In this document: piece by piece, positions 8,375-15,967 of the stretch
How the letters are laid out: every line of letters starts with the position of its first letter
Position numbering within the stretch: position 1 is the stretch's first letter
Source of the DNA: an uncultured Lachnospiraceae bacterium
Lineage (GTDB): Bacteria > Bacillota > Clostridia > Lachnospirales > Lachnospiraceae
Reading direction: 5' to 3'
DNA: 29,313 nt
Assembly (NCBI GenBank): GCA_910578825.1
Contig: CAJTSB010000021.1
Span: 1 to 29,313 of the forward strand
Made by a program: the position numbers and the translations under genes
Notes under the pieces: generated by a model
The model's database searches: none
What the model was told of the DNA's origin: nothing
The model's input: the letters and a program-made list of their open reading frames with translations, nothing else

Positions 8375-9637
8375 TTATTCCACTTCCACAATGGATTCCA
8401 TATCAAAATATCCGACCGTATTCTTGTCTGAGACAACCCCAAGGCTGCATACGTCGTATAATCTGTGATGAACCTTAAACTCTTCTTTTTCATACCCGGT
8501 GCAGCCTAAGGATAACAGATATTCTCCGCCTTGCAGCGTCATCTTCTGTGTAAAGCTTATGGTTCGGATATCGCCCTTTTTCGCCGGCTCTACCATCTGT
8601 TTCTCCACCATCGTATTCGTTCCGGTCAGCTCAATCCCCATAAGATTCTTCAAGGTAAACGCAAAAATCGGTTCCGCCACATCCTCTTCAAACAGCACCT
8701 TCATCTTTATTGTAAATCGGGCGCCTTTCTCAATCACGTTCGACAGCTTGCCGGTCTCATCTGCAATGGCAAAATCTACAATCATTGCCTGCTTGTCCCC
8801 ATATTCAAGCGTCTCCGGATTGATGCTGATCTGGTCCCGCCACTTCTCTCCGGAGTCCTTCGGCTGCCACAACGCCGTATTTTCCCGCCTCTGCGCCTCT
8901 TTCTGCTCTACCAGCGCCATCTTATAGCGGTCTACCGCCTCCTTGGGCGTACCCTCCATCACCTTGACGCCTTTATTCAGAAGAACTGCACGGTCACAGT
9001 ATTTTGTGATGCTGCTCAAATCATGACTGACAAAGAGAATCGTCTTGCCCATTTTTTTAAATTCTTCGAACTTGCGGTAACACTTGGCCTGAAAGAACAC
9101 ATCTCCTACAGACAAAGCCTCGTCCACAATCAGAATCTCCGGCTCAATATTGATCGCCACAGCAAACGCAAGGCGTACAAACATACCGCTGGAGTATGTC
9201 TTTACCGGCTGTTTTACAAAATCACCGATATCCGCAAACTCTAAAATATCGTCCATCTTCTGCGCAATCTCTTCCTTCGAAAATCCCATCATCGTTCCCT
9301 GCAGATAGACGTTCTCGATTCCCGTGTATTCCTGGTTAAAACCTGCGCCAAGCTCCAGCAATGCGGAAATTCGCCCTGTCACTTCCACCTCTCCGCAGCT
9401 GGGACTGATCACGCCTGTGATAATTTTCAGCAGCGTAGATTTGCCCGAACCATTCGTTCCGATAATACCGATAGTCTCACCCTTTTTCACTTCCAGATCC
9501 ACCTGTTTGAGCGCCTCATGCTCACGGTAATTTCCTTTCCGGGAAAGTCCAAGCGCGTCCTTGAGGCGGGCAGCGGGGGTGTCGTACAGCTTATATATTT
9601 TACTGACCTGCTTTACCTTAATTGCCGTCTCTTCCAT
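8375..9637 (-). CDS. Polysaccharide ABC exporter ATPase with C-terminal substrate-binding domain (Wzt family)
   Basis: This 420-residue ATPase has Walker A GTNGSGKST (60-68), LELGAGF, signature TYSSGM (147-152), Walker B ILIVDEALSVGD (168-179), and VSHD. After the ATPase core (to about 245) a linker leads to a beta-rich domain (about 275-420) that fits the Wzt C-terminal domain (PF14524 type). In E. coli O9a that domain binds the capped non-reducing end of the polymer before export. The reading frame is open 62 codons further upstream into the permease gene. The ATG at 9637 is preferred because AAGGA lies just before it and the protein then begins at the conserved strand IKVKQVSKIYKLY. The permease stop is 11 bases upstream. 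A terminal-modification enzyme (3701-5887) lies two genes downstream, which supports a cap-recognition role. Confidence 0.92.
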   Translation of the reverse strand: MEETAIKVKQVSKIYKLYDTPAARLKDALGLSRKGNYREHEALKQVDLEVKKGETIGIIGTNGSGKSTLLKIITGVISPSCGEVEVTGRISALLELGAGFNQEYTGIENVYLQGTMMGFSKEEIAQKMDDILEFADIGDFVKQPVKTYSSGMFVRLAFAVAINIEPEILIVDEALSVGDVFFQAKCYRKFEEFKKMGKTILFVSHDLSSITKYCDRAVLLNKGVKVMEGTPKEAVDRYKMALVEQKEAQRRENTALWQPKDSGEKWRDQISINPETLEYGDKQAMIVDFAIADETGKLSNVIEKGARFTIKMKVLFEEDVAEPIFAFTLKNLMGIELTGTNTMVEKQMVEPAKKGDIRTISFTQKMTLQGGEYLLSLGCTGYEKEEFKVHHRLYDVCSLGVVSDKNTVGYFDMESIVEVE

Positions 9638-9648
9638 ATCTTTCCTTT

Positions 9649-10479
9649 CTACAACACATCTGCAAAATGCACCTTCAGCCGCCGGAATATCGTCACACCT
9701 GATACGCACACAAGCGCCGTAAAACACCAAAAATAAATGGTCATGCCCGGATGCTCCCAGAACCATACCTTGTCGATTAACGCCTCGCGGTAACCGAGCA
9801 CAATATAATAAAGCGGGTTCCACGTAAGCAGCGCCATGGCCGCATCGGGAATTTTCTCCCGCATATCATCAATATTCCACATAATCGGCGTTGCCCAGAT
9901 TCCCACCTGCAACGCGATATTTACGATCTGTTTTGTATCGGGAAAAAATACAGATACCGCACTCGTAAGATAACTCAGCCCCAAGGCGAGAATCAGTACC
10001 CCCAGACTGTAATAAATAACCTGGAGCACATACCAATCCGGAAAATAACCGTAGACGAGAAACAATGCCAGCATGAATAGCACAAAGAACACATGTACAA
10101 AAATAGAAGAAAACACTTTCACCACCGGAAGAATATCGATGTTGAACATCACTTTCTTTACAAGATAATTATACTCTGTCAATACAGCAGTGCCTGCGTT
10201 GACACAATCGGAAAAGAAAAACCACGGCACAAGCCCTGCCACCAGCCACAGGACATACGGCAGGGGCAGTTCGCCCCGTATACGCGCCGTAGCCCCGATT
10301 GCCTTTTCAAATACGAACCAGTAGATCAGCACGGTAATGACCGGATTCACAAATGCCCATATGGTTCCCAGATAAGAACCGGCAAATTTGGTCTTAAAGT
10401 CATTCTTTGCCAGACTCTTAATCAGGGTTCTGTTTTCTATCATTTCCAACACTATATTTTTTGATTTCGGATTCATCAT
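9649..10479 (-). CDS. Polysaccharide ABC exporter permease (Wzm/TagG family)
   Basis: This is the ABC-2 type membrane subunit that pairs with the domain-extended ATPase 11 bases downstream. It has the family motif SYLGTIWAFVNPVITVLIY after a basic N-terminus, about six membrane segments, and a polar VHFADVL tail. An upstream GTG at 10554 would overlap the end of the transglutaminase-like gene by 37 bases and has no clear ribosome binding site. I take the ATG at 10479 (276 residues), with AAGGA about ten bases before it. The next codon is also ATG and could be used. The length then matches the usual 260-280 residues of the family. It is a diverged paralogue of the permease at 790-1566. Confidence 0.9.
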   Translation of the reverse strand: MMNPKSKNIVLEMIENRTLIKSLAKNDFKTKFAGSYLGTIWAFVNPVITVLIYWFVFEKAIGATARIRGELPLPYVLWLVAGLVPWFFFSDCVNAGTAVLTEYNYLVKKVMFNIDILPVVKVFSSIFVHVFFVLFMLALFLVYGYFPDWYVLQVIYYSLGVLILALGLSYLTSAVSVFFPDTKQIVNIALQVGIWATPIMWNIDDMREKIPDAAMALLTWNPLYYIVLGYREALIDKVWFWEHPGMTIYFWCFTALVCVSGVTIFRRLKVHFADVL

Positions 10480-10517
10480 TCTTCTGGTTTCCTTTACTAT
10501 CGCATCTTTCGGTATGG

Positions 10518-12401
10518 CTATTTTCGGATCGTAATTGTTTTCTTGCCGCTCCACTTCCCATAAACTTTATTCTTCGCAGAATCCAGCTTGTAGGCGCGTA
10601 CCTGCACGTAATATGTCTGACCCTTTTTGAGCCTGGAAAGCGTCTTTTTATTGCTCTTCGTCAATACCTTCCGCGACGATTTCATGCTGGATTTTGTCGA
10701 ATAACGAATCTGATAGCCTTTTGCATCGCTGATCTTACGGATGGTCACATCCAGTTTCCCGCCGGATTTATTCTTCAGTGAACGAACACTTGTCTGTTTC
10801 ACTTTAACCTTCGTCCATTTGGCATAGAGCGTCACATTTTTTGTGACACGGCTGCCAAAACTCCACTTTGTCCTGCATCCCCTGTCGCTGTACCAGCCGT
10901 CAAATTTATAGTTTTTGCGCTTGGGATTGGCAGGTTTGGATGCCACGCCCTGCGGCCATACCTTCTGGGAAACAATTTTACTGCCGCCCAGTGTGTTAAA
11001 CTTAACGGTATACTGCTTGCCTTTGACATCCATCGTTGCAACCGGACTGTCTTTCTTTCCATCGCAAACGGCAATCGCTTTCAGCGTTACATCTGCATTG
11101 ATGGTAAAAGTGCCGGTATAGTGGTAACTCCTGCTGAACGAGGCGGAAGGGTTCTTTCCATCTGTCGTATAATAGATATCCGCCCCCGGCGTCACTGATT
11201 TCAGTGTCACGTTAATGCCGTTTTTCGTCTTATTCTGCGTAATACGAGGCGCAGCTACCGTCTGCACCGGAACATAAACCGTCCCAACCTCATACTGCGT
11301 AGAGCCCATATCTCTCGTACATGATGGCAGCAAACCACGATAGAAAGATTGCGGCTGGTGCGCCTGATGCTGGTCCCTATCACCGGTAAGCGTAGCCTCA
11401 CTCAGACCAAACCATGAATATACAAGCTCCAGTCCATTCCAGCCATCCGTATCATCCCAGGTACAATCAACGTAGTACCAGCTATCGTTGAGACAGACGG
11501 CATTCCATGCATGACCTGCCTTTTGTACATTGTTGTAGCTGGTGACGCCAATCGTATCAATTCCTACCGCATTGAGGAGAAGTTCAAACGCCTTCGTATA
11601 ACCGGCGCATACTGTATAGGAATCACAGAATACGCTGTACGCGCTCTGATGATACGGCGTATTTTCAAAAGAAGTGCCATAATAATCATCGTACATGACC
11701 TTCTGGATGATAATGTCATGGGCAATCCTGGCCTTCTCCAAATCTGTGGCGCCCTTCTCAACCTCTGCTTTCATGAGATTGATCTGATACTGCATCTCCT
11801 CTGTCTGTGCTTTTCGCGCCATACCGTTGGCAAAGGTATCGTAAAATTCCGGAAACAGCACGCTGGGAGTATGCAAAAAACCGCCGTCAAAAAAATAATA
11901 CTGCGGATTGGCATAGAGGAAAAGCTGATATACCTCTCCTGCCCGCTCTCTTTCCAGACCCAACACCGCAAAATTAATTCCCGCTGTCACAGAATAGGCG
12001 GTCCCTTCGACGTATTCCCGGCTGGCATTCCTGGTACTGGTCAGATACAGCCTGCCCTGCGTGTCAAAAAGATCCCACAGCCTGCGTTCCTTTGCGCCCA
12101 GACGATTATAGACATAATTGGATGAGTACACATCCCATATAGAATAGTAAAGCTGGGAAGCATAATTGGGCGAATACTGCTGCAATCGCCCGCCGGACTG
12201 TATATCTTCCTCATTGATAATCCCAATTTTCTCCGCCGCTTCCTCTGAGATTTCCACCGGTTCCGGCAGCTGCATACCGCCCACAGGAAACGTCCCCGGC
12301 ATACGTCCATCATCCCCGGATACCATTGCATATGTTTCCGCCGGGGCAAGCGTAAATAACATTACTAAAATCAAAATAAATGATACGACTTTCTTTCTCA
12401 T
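10518..12401 (-). CDS. Secreted transglutaminase-like protein with chitobiase-type, InlB-type and Fn3-like modules
   Basis: This is a 627-residue exported protein. It begins with a signal peptide (basic MRKK, hydrophobic core to about 20, likely cleavage after AETYA). Residues about 215-330 hold a transglutaminase-like cysteine-protease fold with a visible triad: Cys265 in YTVCAGYTK, His297 in KAGHAWN and Asp312 in YYVDCTWDD. A chitobiase C-terminal-type beta module follows (about 385-447, with DIYYTTDGKNPS), then one InlB-B-type repeat (about 463-531, with KFDGWYSD and VTLYAKWT), and a C-terminal fibronectin-III-like segment (about 534-627). No LPXTG is visible; wall binding may use the modules. 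Bacterial members of this fold are often peptidases or crosslinkers, and its substrate here is unknown. GAGGAGG stands seven bases before the ATG. It lies between rmlC and wzm2, so it is probably co-expressed with the exporter. Confidence 0.88.
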   Translation of the reverse strand: MRKKVVSFILILVMLFTLAPAETYAMVSGDDGRMPGTFPVGGMQLPEPVEISEEAAEKIGIINEEDIQSGGRLQQYSPNYASQLYYSIWDVYSSNYVYNRLGAKERRLWDLFDTQGRLYLTSTRNASREYVEGTAYSVTAGINFAVLGLERERAGEVYQLFLYANPQYYFFDGGFLHTPSVLFPEFYDTFANGMARKAQTEEMQYQINLMKAEVEKGATDLEKARIAHDIIIQKVMYDDYYGTSFENTPYHQSAYSVFCDSYTVCAGYTKAFELLLNAVGIDTIGVTSYNNVQKAGHAWNAVCLNDSWYYVDCTWDDTDGWNGLELVYSWFGLSEATLTGDRDQHQAHQPQSFYRGLLPSCTRDMGSTQYEVGTVYVPVQTVAAPRITQNKTKNGINVTLKSVTPGADIYYTTDGKNPSASFSRSYHYTGTFTINADVTLKAIAVCDGKKDSPVATMDVKGKQYTVKFNTLGGSKIVSQKVWPQGVASKPANPKRKNYKFDGWYSDRGCRTKWSFGSRVTKNVTLYAKWTKVKVKQTSVRSLKNKSGGKLDVTIRKISDAKGYQIRYSTKSSMKSSRKVLTKSNKKTLSRLKKGQTYYVQVRAYKLDSAKNKVYGKWSGKKTITIRK

Positions 12402-12428
12402 ACCATATCCTCCTCTTTATGATCCCTT

Positions 12429-12454
12429 TTCAAATATCCCTTTCAAATATTCCT
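12429..12454. repeat. Two copies of a 13-base tandem repeat in the rmlC to transglutaminase gap
   Basis: The 111-base gap between rmlC and the transglutaminase-like gene holds TTCAAATATCCCT followed at once by TTCAAATATTCCT, 12 of 13 bases identical. It lies about 30 bases upstream of the start codon, ahead of the ribosome binding site. I see no good promoter or terminator in the rest of the gap. Confidence 0.6.
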
Positions 12455-12512
12455 TCTATTACATTCCTGCTCCACAACTCATCCCCGATTCAGATCCCAT
12501 AACATTCTTTAC

Positions 12513-13094
12513 TTACTTTTTATCCCTGTTTTTCACATACTCCTCGATGCCGCCCCATACCTTATCCTTGTCAGACAATATGAGGTCTTCTTCTGTCATC
12601 CCTTCGGGCATCGGCCATTCGACTCCGATCTTTTCGTCCTTCCACAGAAGTCCGCCTTCGTCGTTGGGATGATAAAAATCAGTCACCTTGTAACAAAACT
12701 CTGCATAATCAGACAGTACGACAAATCCGTGTGCAAATCCTTTCGGAATAAAGAACTGTTTTTTGTTGTCCGCGGACAGAATGACGCCGAACCATTTCCC
12801 AAACGTCTGCGACCCGTCGCGCAAATCCACAGCAACGTCAAACACTTCACCGTTTACCACGCGCACCAGCTTATCCTGCGGATAATTGATCTGAAAATGC
12901 AGCCCGCGCAGCACGCCTTTCTTCGATGCGGACTGATTATCCTGCACAAACGTACAGTCAATGCCCGCCTCTTTAAAATCGTTGTAGTTATAAGTCTCCA
13001 TAAAATAACCGCGGGCGTCTCCAAACACTGACGGCTCAATCACCTTCAATCCTGCAATCCCATTACAGTCATCCATTACCTTAATCTTTCCCAT
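12513..13094 (-). CDS. rmlC: dTDP-4-dehydrorhamnose 3,5-epimerase
   Basis: This 193-residue cupin enzyme epimerises C3 and C5 of dTDP-4-keto-6-deoxyglucose, the third step to dTDP-L-rhamnose. Family marks are DARGYFMETYN near the N-terminus, the QDNQS and GVLRGLHFQ motif carrying the catalytic His, VFDVAVDLR with the paired Asp, and FIPKGFAHGFVVL. Length fits the usual 180-200. A purine-rich AGGGGG site lies before the ATG. It follows rmlA by 15 bases, so rmlA and rmlC form one pair, apart from rmlB and rmlD at 26575-28549. Confidence 0.96.
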   Translation of the reverse strand: MGKIKVMDDCNGIAGLKVIEPSVFGDARGYFMETYNYNDFKEAGIDCTFVQDNQSASKKGVLRGLHFQINYPQDKLVRVVNGEVFDVAVDLRDGSQTFGKWFGVILSADNKKQFFIPKGFAHGFVVLSDYAEFCYKVTDFYHPNDEGGLLWKDEKIGVEWPMPEGMTEEDLILSDKDKVWGGIEEYVKNRDKK

Positions 13095-13109
13095 CTTAAG
13101 CGCCCCCTT

Positions 13110-13988
13110 TTATAATCCTTCTGCAATTTCCATCAGATACTGTCCATATTCGGTCTTCATTAAAGGCTCCGCCAGTTTCTTCAACTGTTCCTTATTGATA
13201 AATCCACGCTTGTAAGCAATCTCCTCGATACAGGAGATATACAGCCCCTGGCGTTTCTGGAATGCCGATACGAAATCTGCGGCTGCAAGCAGCATATCAT
13301 GATTGCCCGTATCCAGCCATGCAAACCCGCGCCCAAGCGTCTCCACCTTCAGATTTCCGCGTTGCAGATATTCGTTGTTGACGCTGGTAATCTCAATCTC
13401 ACCGCGCACGGATGGTTTGACATTCTTTGCAATCTCCACAACGTCATTATCATAGAAATACAGGCCCGGCACTGCATAGTTCGATTTGGGGTTCTCCGGT
13501 TTTTCCTCAATTGAGAGAGCTGTTCCATCCTCGTCGAATTCCACCACGCCGTATTCCCTCGGGTCTCTGACGTAATATCCGAAAATCGTCGCCCCCGGCT
13601 GGCTGTCCGTTCTGTCTGCGACCGTACGCAGCACCCGGGAAAAACTCTGCCCGTAAAAAATATTGTCTCCCAGTACCAGCGCCACCGCATCTTCACCGAT
13701 AAATTCCTCTCCGATGATAAATGCATCCGCCAGCCCCCTGGGCTCTTCCTGCACCCGGTACTCGAACCTCATGCCGAGTTGGCTGCCATCCCCAAGTAAA
13801 TCCTCAAATACCGGCAAATCCCTGGGTGTGGAGATAATCAATACCTCGCGAATGCCTGCCAGCATCAGGGTTGACAATGGATAATAAATCATCGGCTTGT
13901 CATACACCGGCATAATCTGCTTGGATATCGCTTTTGTCAATGGATACAGTCTCGTTCCGGATCCCCCGGCCAAAATAATTCCTTTCAT
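13110..13988 (-). CDS. rmlA: Glucose-1-phosphate thymidylyltransferase
   Basis: This 292-residue nucleotidyltransferase joins dTTP and glucose-1-phosphate to make dTDP-glucose, the first step of dTDP-L-rhamnose synthesis. The N-terminus MKGIILAGGSGTRLYPLT is the nucleotide-binding signature. KQIMPVYDKPMIYYPLS follows, then VLGDNIFYG with the metal-binding Asp, and IEEKPENPKSNYAVPGLYF in the sugar-binding region. GGAGG precedes the start. The gene starts 15 bases after the interrupted membrane protein and is probably transcribed from the promoter at 15911-15939. Confidence 0.97.
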   Translation of the reverse strand: MKGIILAGGSGTRLYPLTKAISKQIMPVYDKPMIYYPLSTLMLAGIREVLIISTPRDLPVFEDLLGDGSQLGMRFEYRVQEEPRGLADAFIIGEEFIGEDAVALVLGDNIFYGQSFSRVLRTVADRTDSQPGATIFGYYVRDPREYGVVEFDEDGTALSIEEKPENPKSNYAVPGLYFYDNDVVEIAKNVKPSVRGEIEITSVNNEYLQRGNLKVETLGRGFAWLDTGNHDMLLAAADFVSAFQKRQGLYISCIEEIAYKRGFINKEQLKKLAEPLMKTEYGQYLMEIAEGL

Positions 13989-14003
13989 GAAACAACCTCC
14001 CTG

Positions 14004-14804
14004 TCACTCTTCTGTTCGTGCATAGATACTTCTATTTCCTGTGGATTCCACCAGCCCATAACCCATCTGAGACAGATAGTCCCCCATCTCATAGACATTC
14101 AGTGTCACAATATAGTCTACCTGTTTCTTCTCAAGCGCACGTGAAAGCCTTTCGGCGTCATCCTTCATTCCGTGATTGACTGCGCGGATCATGGATTTCT
14201 GTGCGCGCCAGCTCTTTTTGACCCCTTCGTAGCCTTCTGCATTGTCATAATCCTGATAGGCATTGCGGCTGATTCCCCATACCAGCGACGGGTTATAAAG
14301 CCGCGCCATCATCTGGCACTCCAGATCAAACGCCACCACCGGCTGCTCTTTCTTCTTATCCTGCTCTATGATATCGCATACCCGCATCACATCCTCCGAC
14401 ATGTTATAAATATTTGCAGGAACCCGAACGCTGTCCTTTGTCAGAAACGAACTCGTTCCCCCTCGAAACAACGCAAACAGCAGTATGACAACGACTGCCC
14501 TTTCCCAGAACTTCTTGCGCTCCATCACCGTCTTCGTCCCGGCCCACGCAATCAGGGGCAGAATGGGAATTGCCCACAGAAACCGGTAATACGTATTGAT
14601 ATCCGTCAATTTTCCCATCACACGCAGCGACAAATTATTAAATAGAAACAGGATTCCCAACATCAGCAGAAACAACAGGCGTTTGCGTCCATTCCCGTTC
14701 CCATGGCAAAATACATAGATGATACAAACCCAGAATATGGACAGAAACATGGTCGTTCCCATATAAGTCTGAAATACTTGCGCAACACTTTCTACACCAT
14801 TCAT
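14004..14804 (-). CDS. C-terminal part of an interrupted GT-C-like membrane protein
   Basis: This 266-residue frame continues the same reading frame as the upstream part (14814-15875), separated only by TGA and three codons (GGG AAC AAT). It has about four membrane segments (about 15-35, 40-60, 70-92, 98-115) with TYYRFLWAIPILPLIAW between them. A soluble C-terminal region follows and ends with YIVTLNVYEMGDYLSQMGYG, a Rossmann-like tail common in GT-C-type membrane glycosyltransferases. A weak GAGGG site lies six bases before the ATG, so re-initiation after the TGA is possible. Alone it lacks the N-terminal loop that carries catalytic acids in GT-C enzymes, so it is unlikely to be active by itself. 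With the upstream part it would make a protein of about 623 residues. It is either a pseudogene fragment or a separately translated subunit; the first is favoured. Confidence 0.7.
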   Translation of the reverse strand: MNGVESVAQVFQTYMGTTMFLSIFWVCIIYVFCHGNGNGRKRLLFLLMLGILFLFNNLSLRVMGKLTDINTYYRFLWAIPILPLIAWAGTKTVMERKKFWERAVVVILLFALFRGGTSSFLTKDSVRVPANIYNMSEDVMRVCDIIEQDKKKEQPVVAFDLECQMMARLYNPSLVWGISRNAYQDYDNAEGYEGVKKSWRAQKSMIRAVNHGMKDDAERLSRALEKKQVDYIVTLNVYEMGDYLSQMGYGLVESTGNRSIYARTEE

Positions 14805-14813
14805 ATTGTTCCC

Positions 14814-14816
14814 TCA
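14814..14816 (-). other. In-frame TGA interrupting a membrane protein gene
   Basis: The frame from 15875 stops here and, without any shift, continues GGG AAC AAT ATG into the 14804 frame. Removing this single stop gives one open frame from 15875 to 14004 (623 sense codons). A change of one base from CGA, GGA or TGG would be enough to make it. Sequencing error, natural nonsense mutation and true two-gene arrangement remain open. Confidence 0.75.
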
Positions 14817-15875
14817 TGACTGCATGACCGCAATGCGAATTCCTGCAGTATACATAAAATAAAGAATAAAATAAATTCCGTTCGGCAATACGCACCAGAA
14901 TGTGCGCCACAAAATTCGCCATTTGCGCACGGTCAGCCACTCTGCCAGAGCATAAATCACCATCATCGCCGGAACAATTACAAGGGACGACATCGATAGC
15001 GGAATACTGGAAAAACAGACCAGAAACGCCAGAAACCAATGCTCTCTCTTCTGTGCATCCTTCCAAAGGCAGCAAATCGCATAGAACAACGCCGGTATCA
15101 CGACATTGGCGCAAAATCCCTTTGCCTCATATGCCCGGATTAACAGAAAATCCGACGGCGAAAACCCGGTATGGAAACCTAGATGCATCACAAATACCAG
15201 TCCAACCATAAACAGAGCCTTCTTCGCATCCGGAAACACACGTCTGCCGATTGCAAAAATAATCCATCCATGCATCAGAATACAGAGCGTGCCAATTACA
15301 AATTTCTGTATCAGCATCCCGCCAAGTCCCGTCAACTTACAGAGAAATGCAGAATGCATATAAAATGTGGAAAGCGCATAGCGAAAATCCAGCGTTTTGC
15401 TTATGGTGCCGGAAGCACCATTATATACATACATCGAGTCCGTCAATACCGTAGTGTCTACTGTCCCGATATAATAAGTGGTATCCCATCCAAAATACTG
15501 TTGTGTTCCATGAAACCAGCAGCAAAACGCCACCAAAAGGATTACCGCCGCAAGCAAAATTCCTCTGTTACGCCAGAGCCCTGCAACGCTTGTCCGTAAC
15601 AGGCTCCCAAGCTCTCTTCGCGTTATCACCACAGCCAGAATATTTATCACGGCTAAGATAACAAGCCATAAAACAACCAGTTCATGAAACGGTCTCTGCA
15701 ACAGGATTAACGGCAGCGCGATCATCTGAAACAATCCAAAGTACACAAAAAAACCGAAAATCCCCGTCTCATATAATCGAAACTTCAGCCGAAACAATCT
15801 GCCAGATAAGACGCCGAATACGCCAAATTCAATTCCCAACAACAAAAGCACTGCGAAACACACCGCCAGCTGCAT
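14814..15875 (-). CDS. N-terminal part of an interrupted GT-C-like membrane protein
   Basis: This 353-residue polytopic membrane protein ends at a TGA after IRIAVMQS. The 266-residue downstream frame is in phase. It has about eight hydrophobic segments. The loop GWDTTYYIGTVDTTVLTD (residues about 130-147) has several Asp residues of the kind found in extracytoplasmic catalytic loops of GT-C glycosyltransferases. The overall look resembles DUF6077-like proteins of Clostridia, but I could not compare it. The first ATG (15881) is only two bases from AGGAG, whereas the ATG at 15875 has an eight-base spacer, so I chose the latter. A TATAAT promoter lies about 35 bases upstream, so this is the first gene of a transcription sub-unit that includes rmlA and rmlC. 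Confidence 0.75.
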   Translation of the reverse strand: MQLAVCFAVLLLLGIEFGVFGVLSGRLFRLKFRLYETGIFGFFVYFGLFQMIALPLILLQRPFHELVVLWLVILAVINILAVVITRRELGSLLRTSVAGLWRNRGILLAAVILLVAFCCWFHGTQQYFGWDTTYYIGTVDTTVLTDSMYVYNGASGTISKTLDFRYALSTFYMHSAFLCKLTGLGGMLIQKFVIGTLCILMHGWIIFAIGRRVFPDAKKALFMVGLVFVMHLGFHTGFSPSDFLLIRAYEAKGFCANVVIPALFYAICCLWKDAQKREHWFLAFLVCFSSIPLSMSSLVIVPAMMVIYALAEWLTVRKWRILWRTFWCVLPNGIYFILYFMYTAGIRIAVMQS

Positions 15876-15910
15876 CTTCATTTCTCCTAATCAAAATTTT
15901 TTTGTTCCAT

Positions 15911-15939
15911 ATTATACCATTTTTACACAGCGAATGCAA
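15911..15939 (-). promoter_or_regulatory. Sigma-A-like promoter upstream of the GT-C-like gene
   Basis: On the minus strand a perfect -10 TATAAT (15911-15916) stands 17 bases from a -35 TTGCAT (15934-15939; three of six match the consensus). Transcription would begin near 15903-15905, giving a leader of about 30 bases that holds the AGGAG site. It is the best promoter I see in the window and would drive the GT-C-like gene, rmlA, rmlC and probably genes beyond. Confidence 0.6.
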
Positions 15940-15962
15940 ATCCCACACTTATTTCCGCATTC
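15932..15962 (-). promoter_or_regulatory. Inverted repeat overlapping the -35 element
   Basis: On the minus strand GAATGC-GG-AAAT pairs with ATTT-GCATTC across a nine-base loop, ten pairs with a two-base bulge. It begins six bases after the stop of the secreted hydrolase gene and covers the -35 hexamer. It lacks a uridine tract, so terminator function is doubtful. An operator for a dimeric regulator or an RNA-end hairpin are other options. Confidence 0.4.
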
Positions 15963-15967
15963 TGCCC

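Noticed and set aside
8531..9244. 237-residue plus-strand open frame
   Set aside because: It is antisense to the well-supported Wzt2 ATPase, and its sequence is rich in His, Arg and Leu without family motifs.
11511..12125. 204-residue plus-strand open frame
   Set aside because: It is antisense to the transglutaminase-like domain whose triad is clear; no start signal.
12402..12512. Possible promoter ahead of the transglutaminase-like gene
   Set aside because: TTGTGG and TTGAAA hexamers occur but none has a -10-like partner at 16-18 bases.
14814..14816. TGA read as selenocysteine or tryptophan
   Set aside because: TGA serves as the stop of other genes here (for example at 2335-2337), there is no evident selenocysteine insertion hairpin, and the position is not a known redox site.
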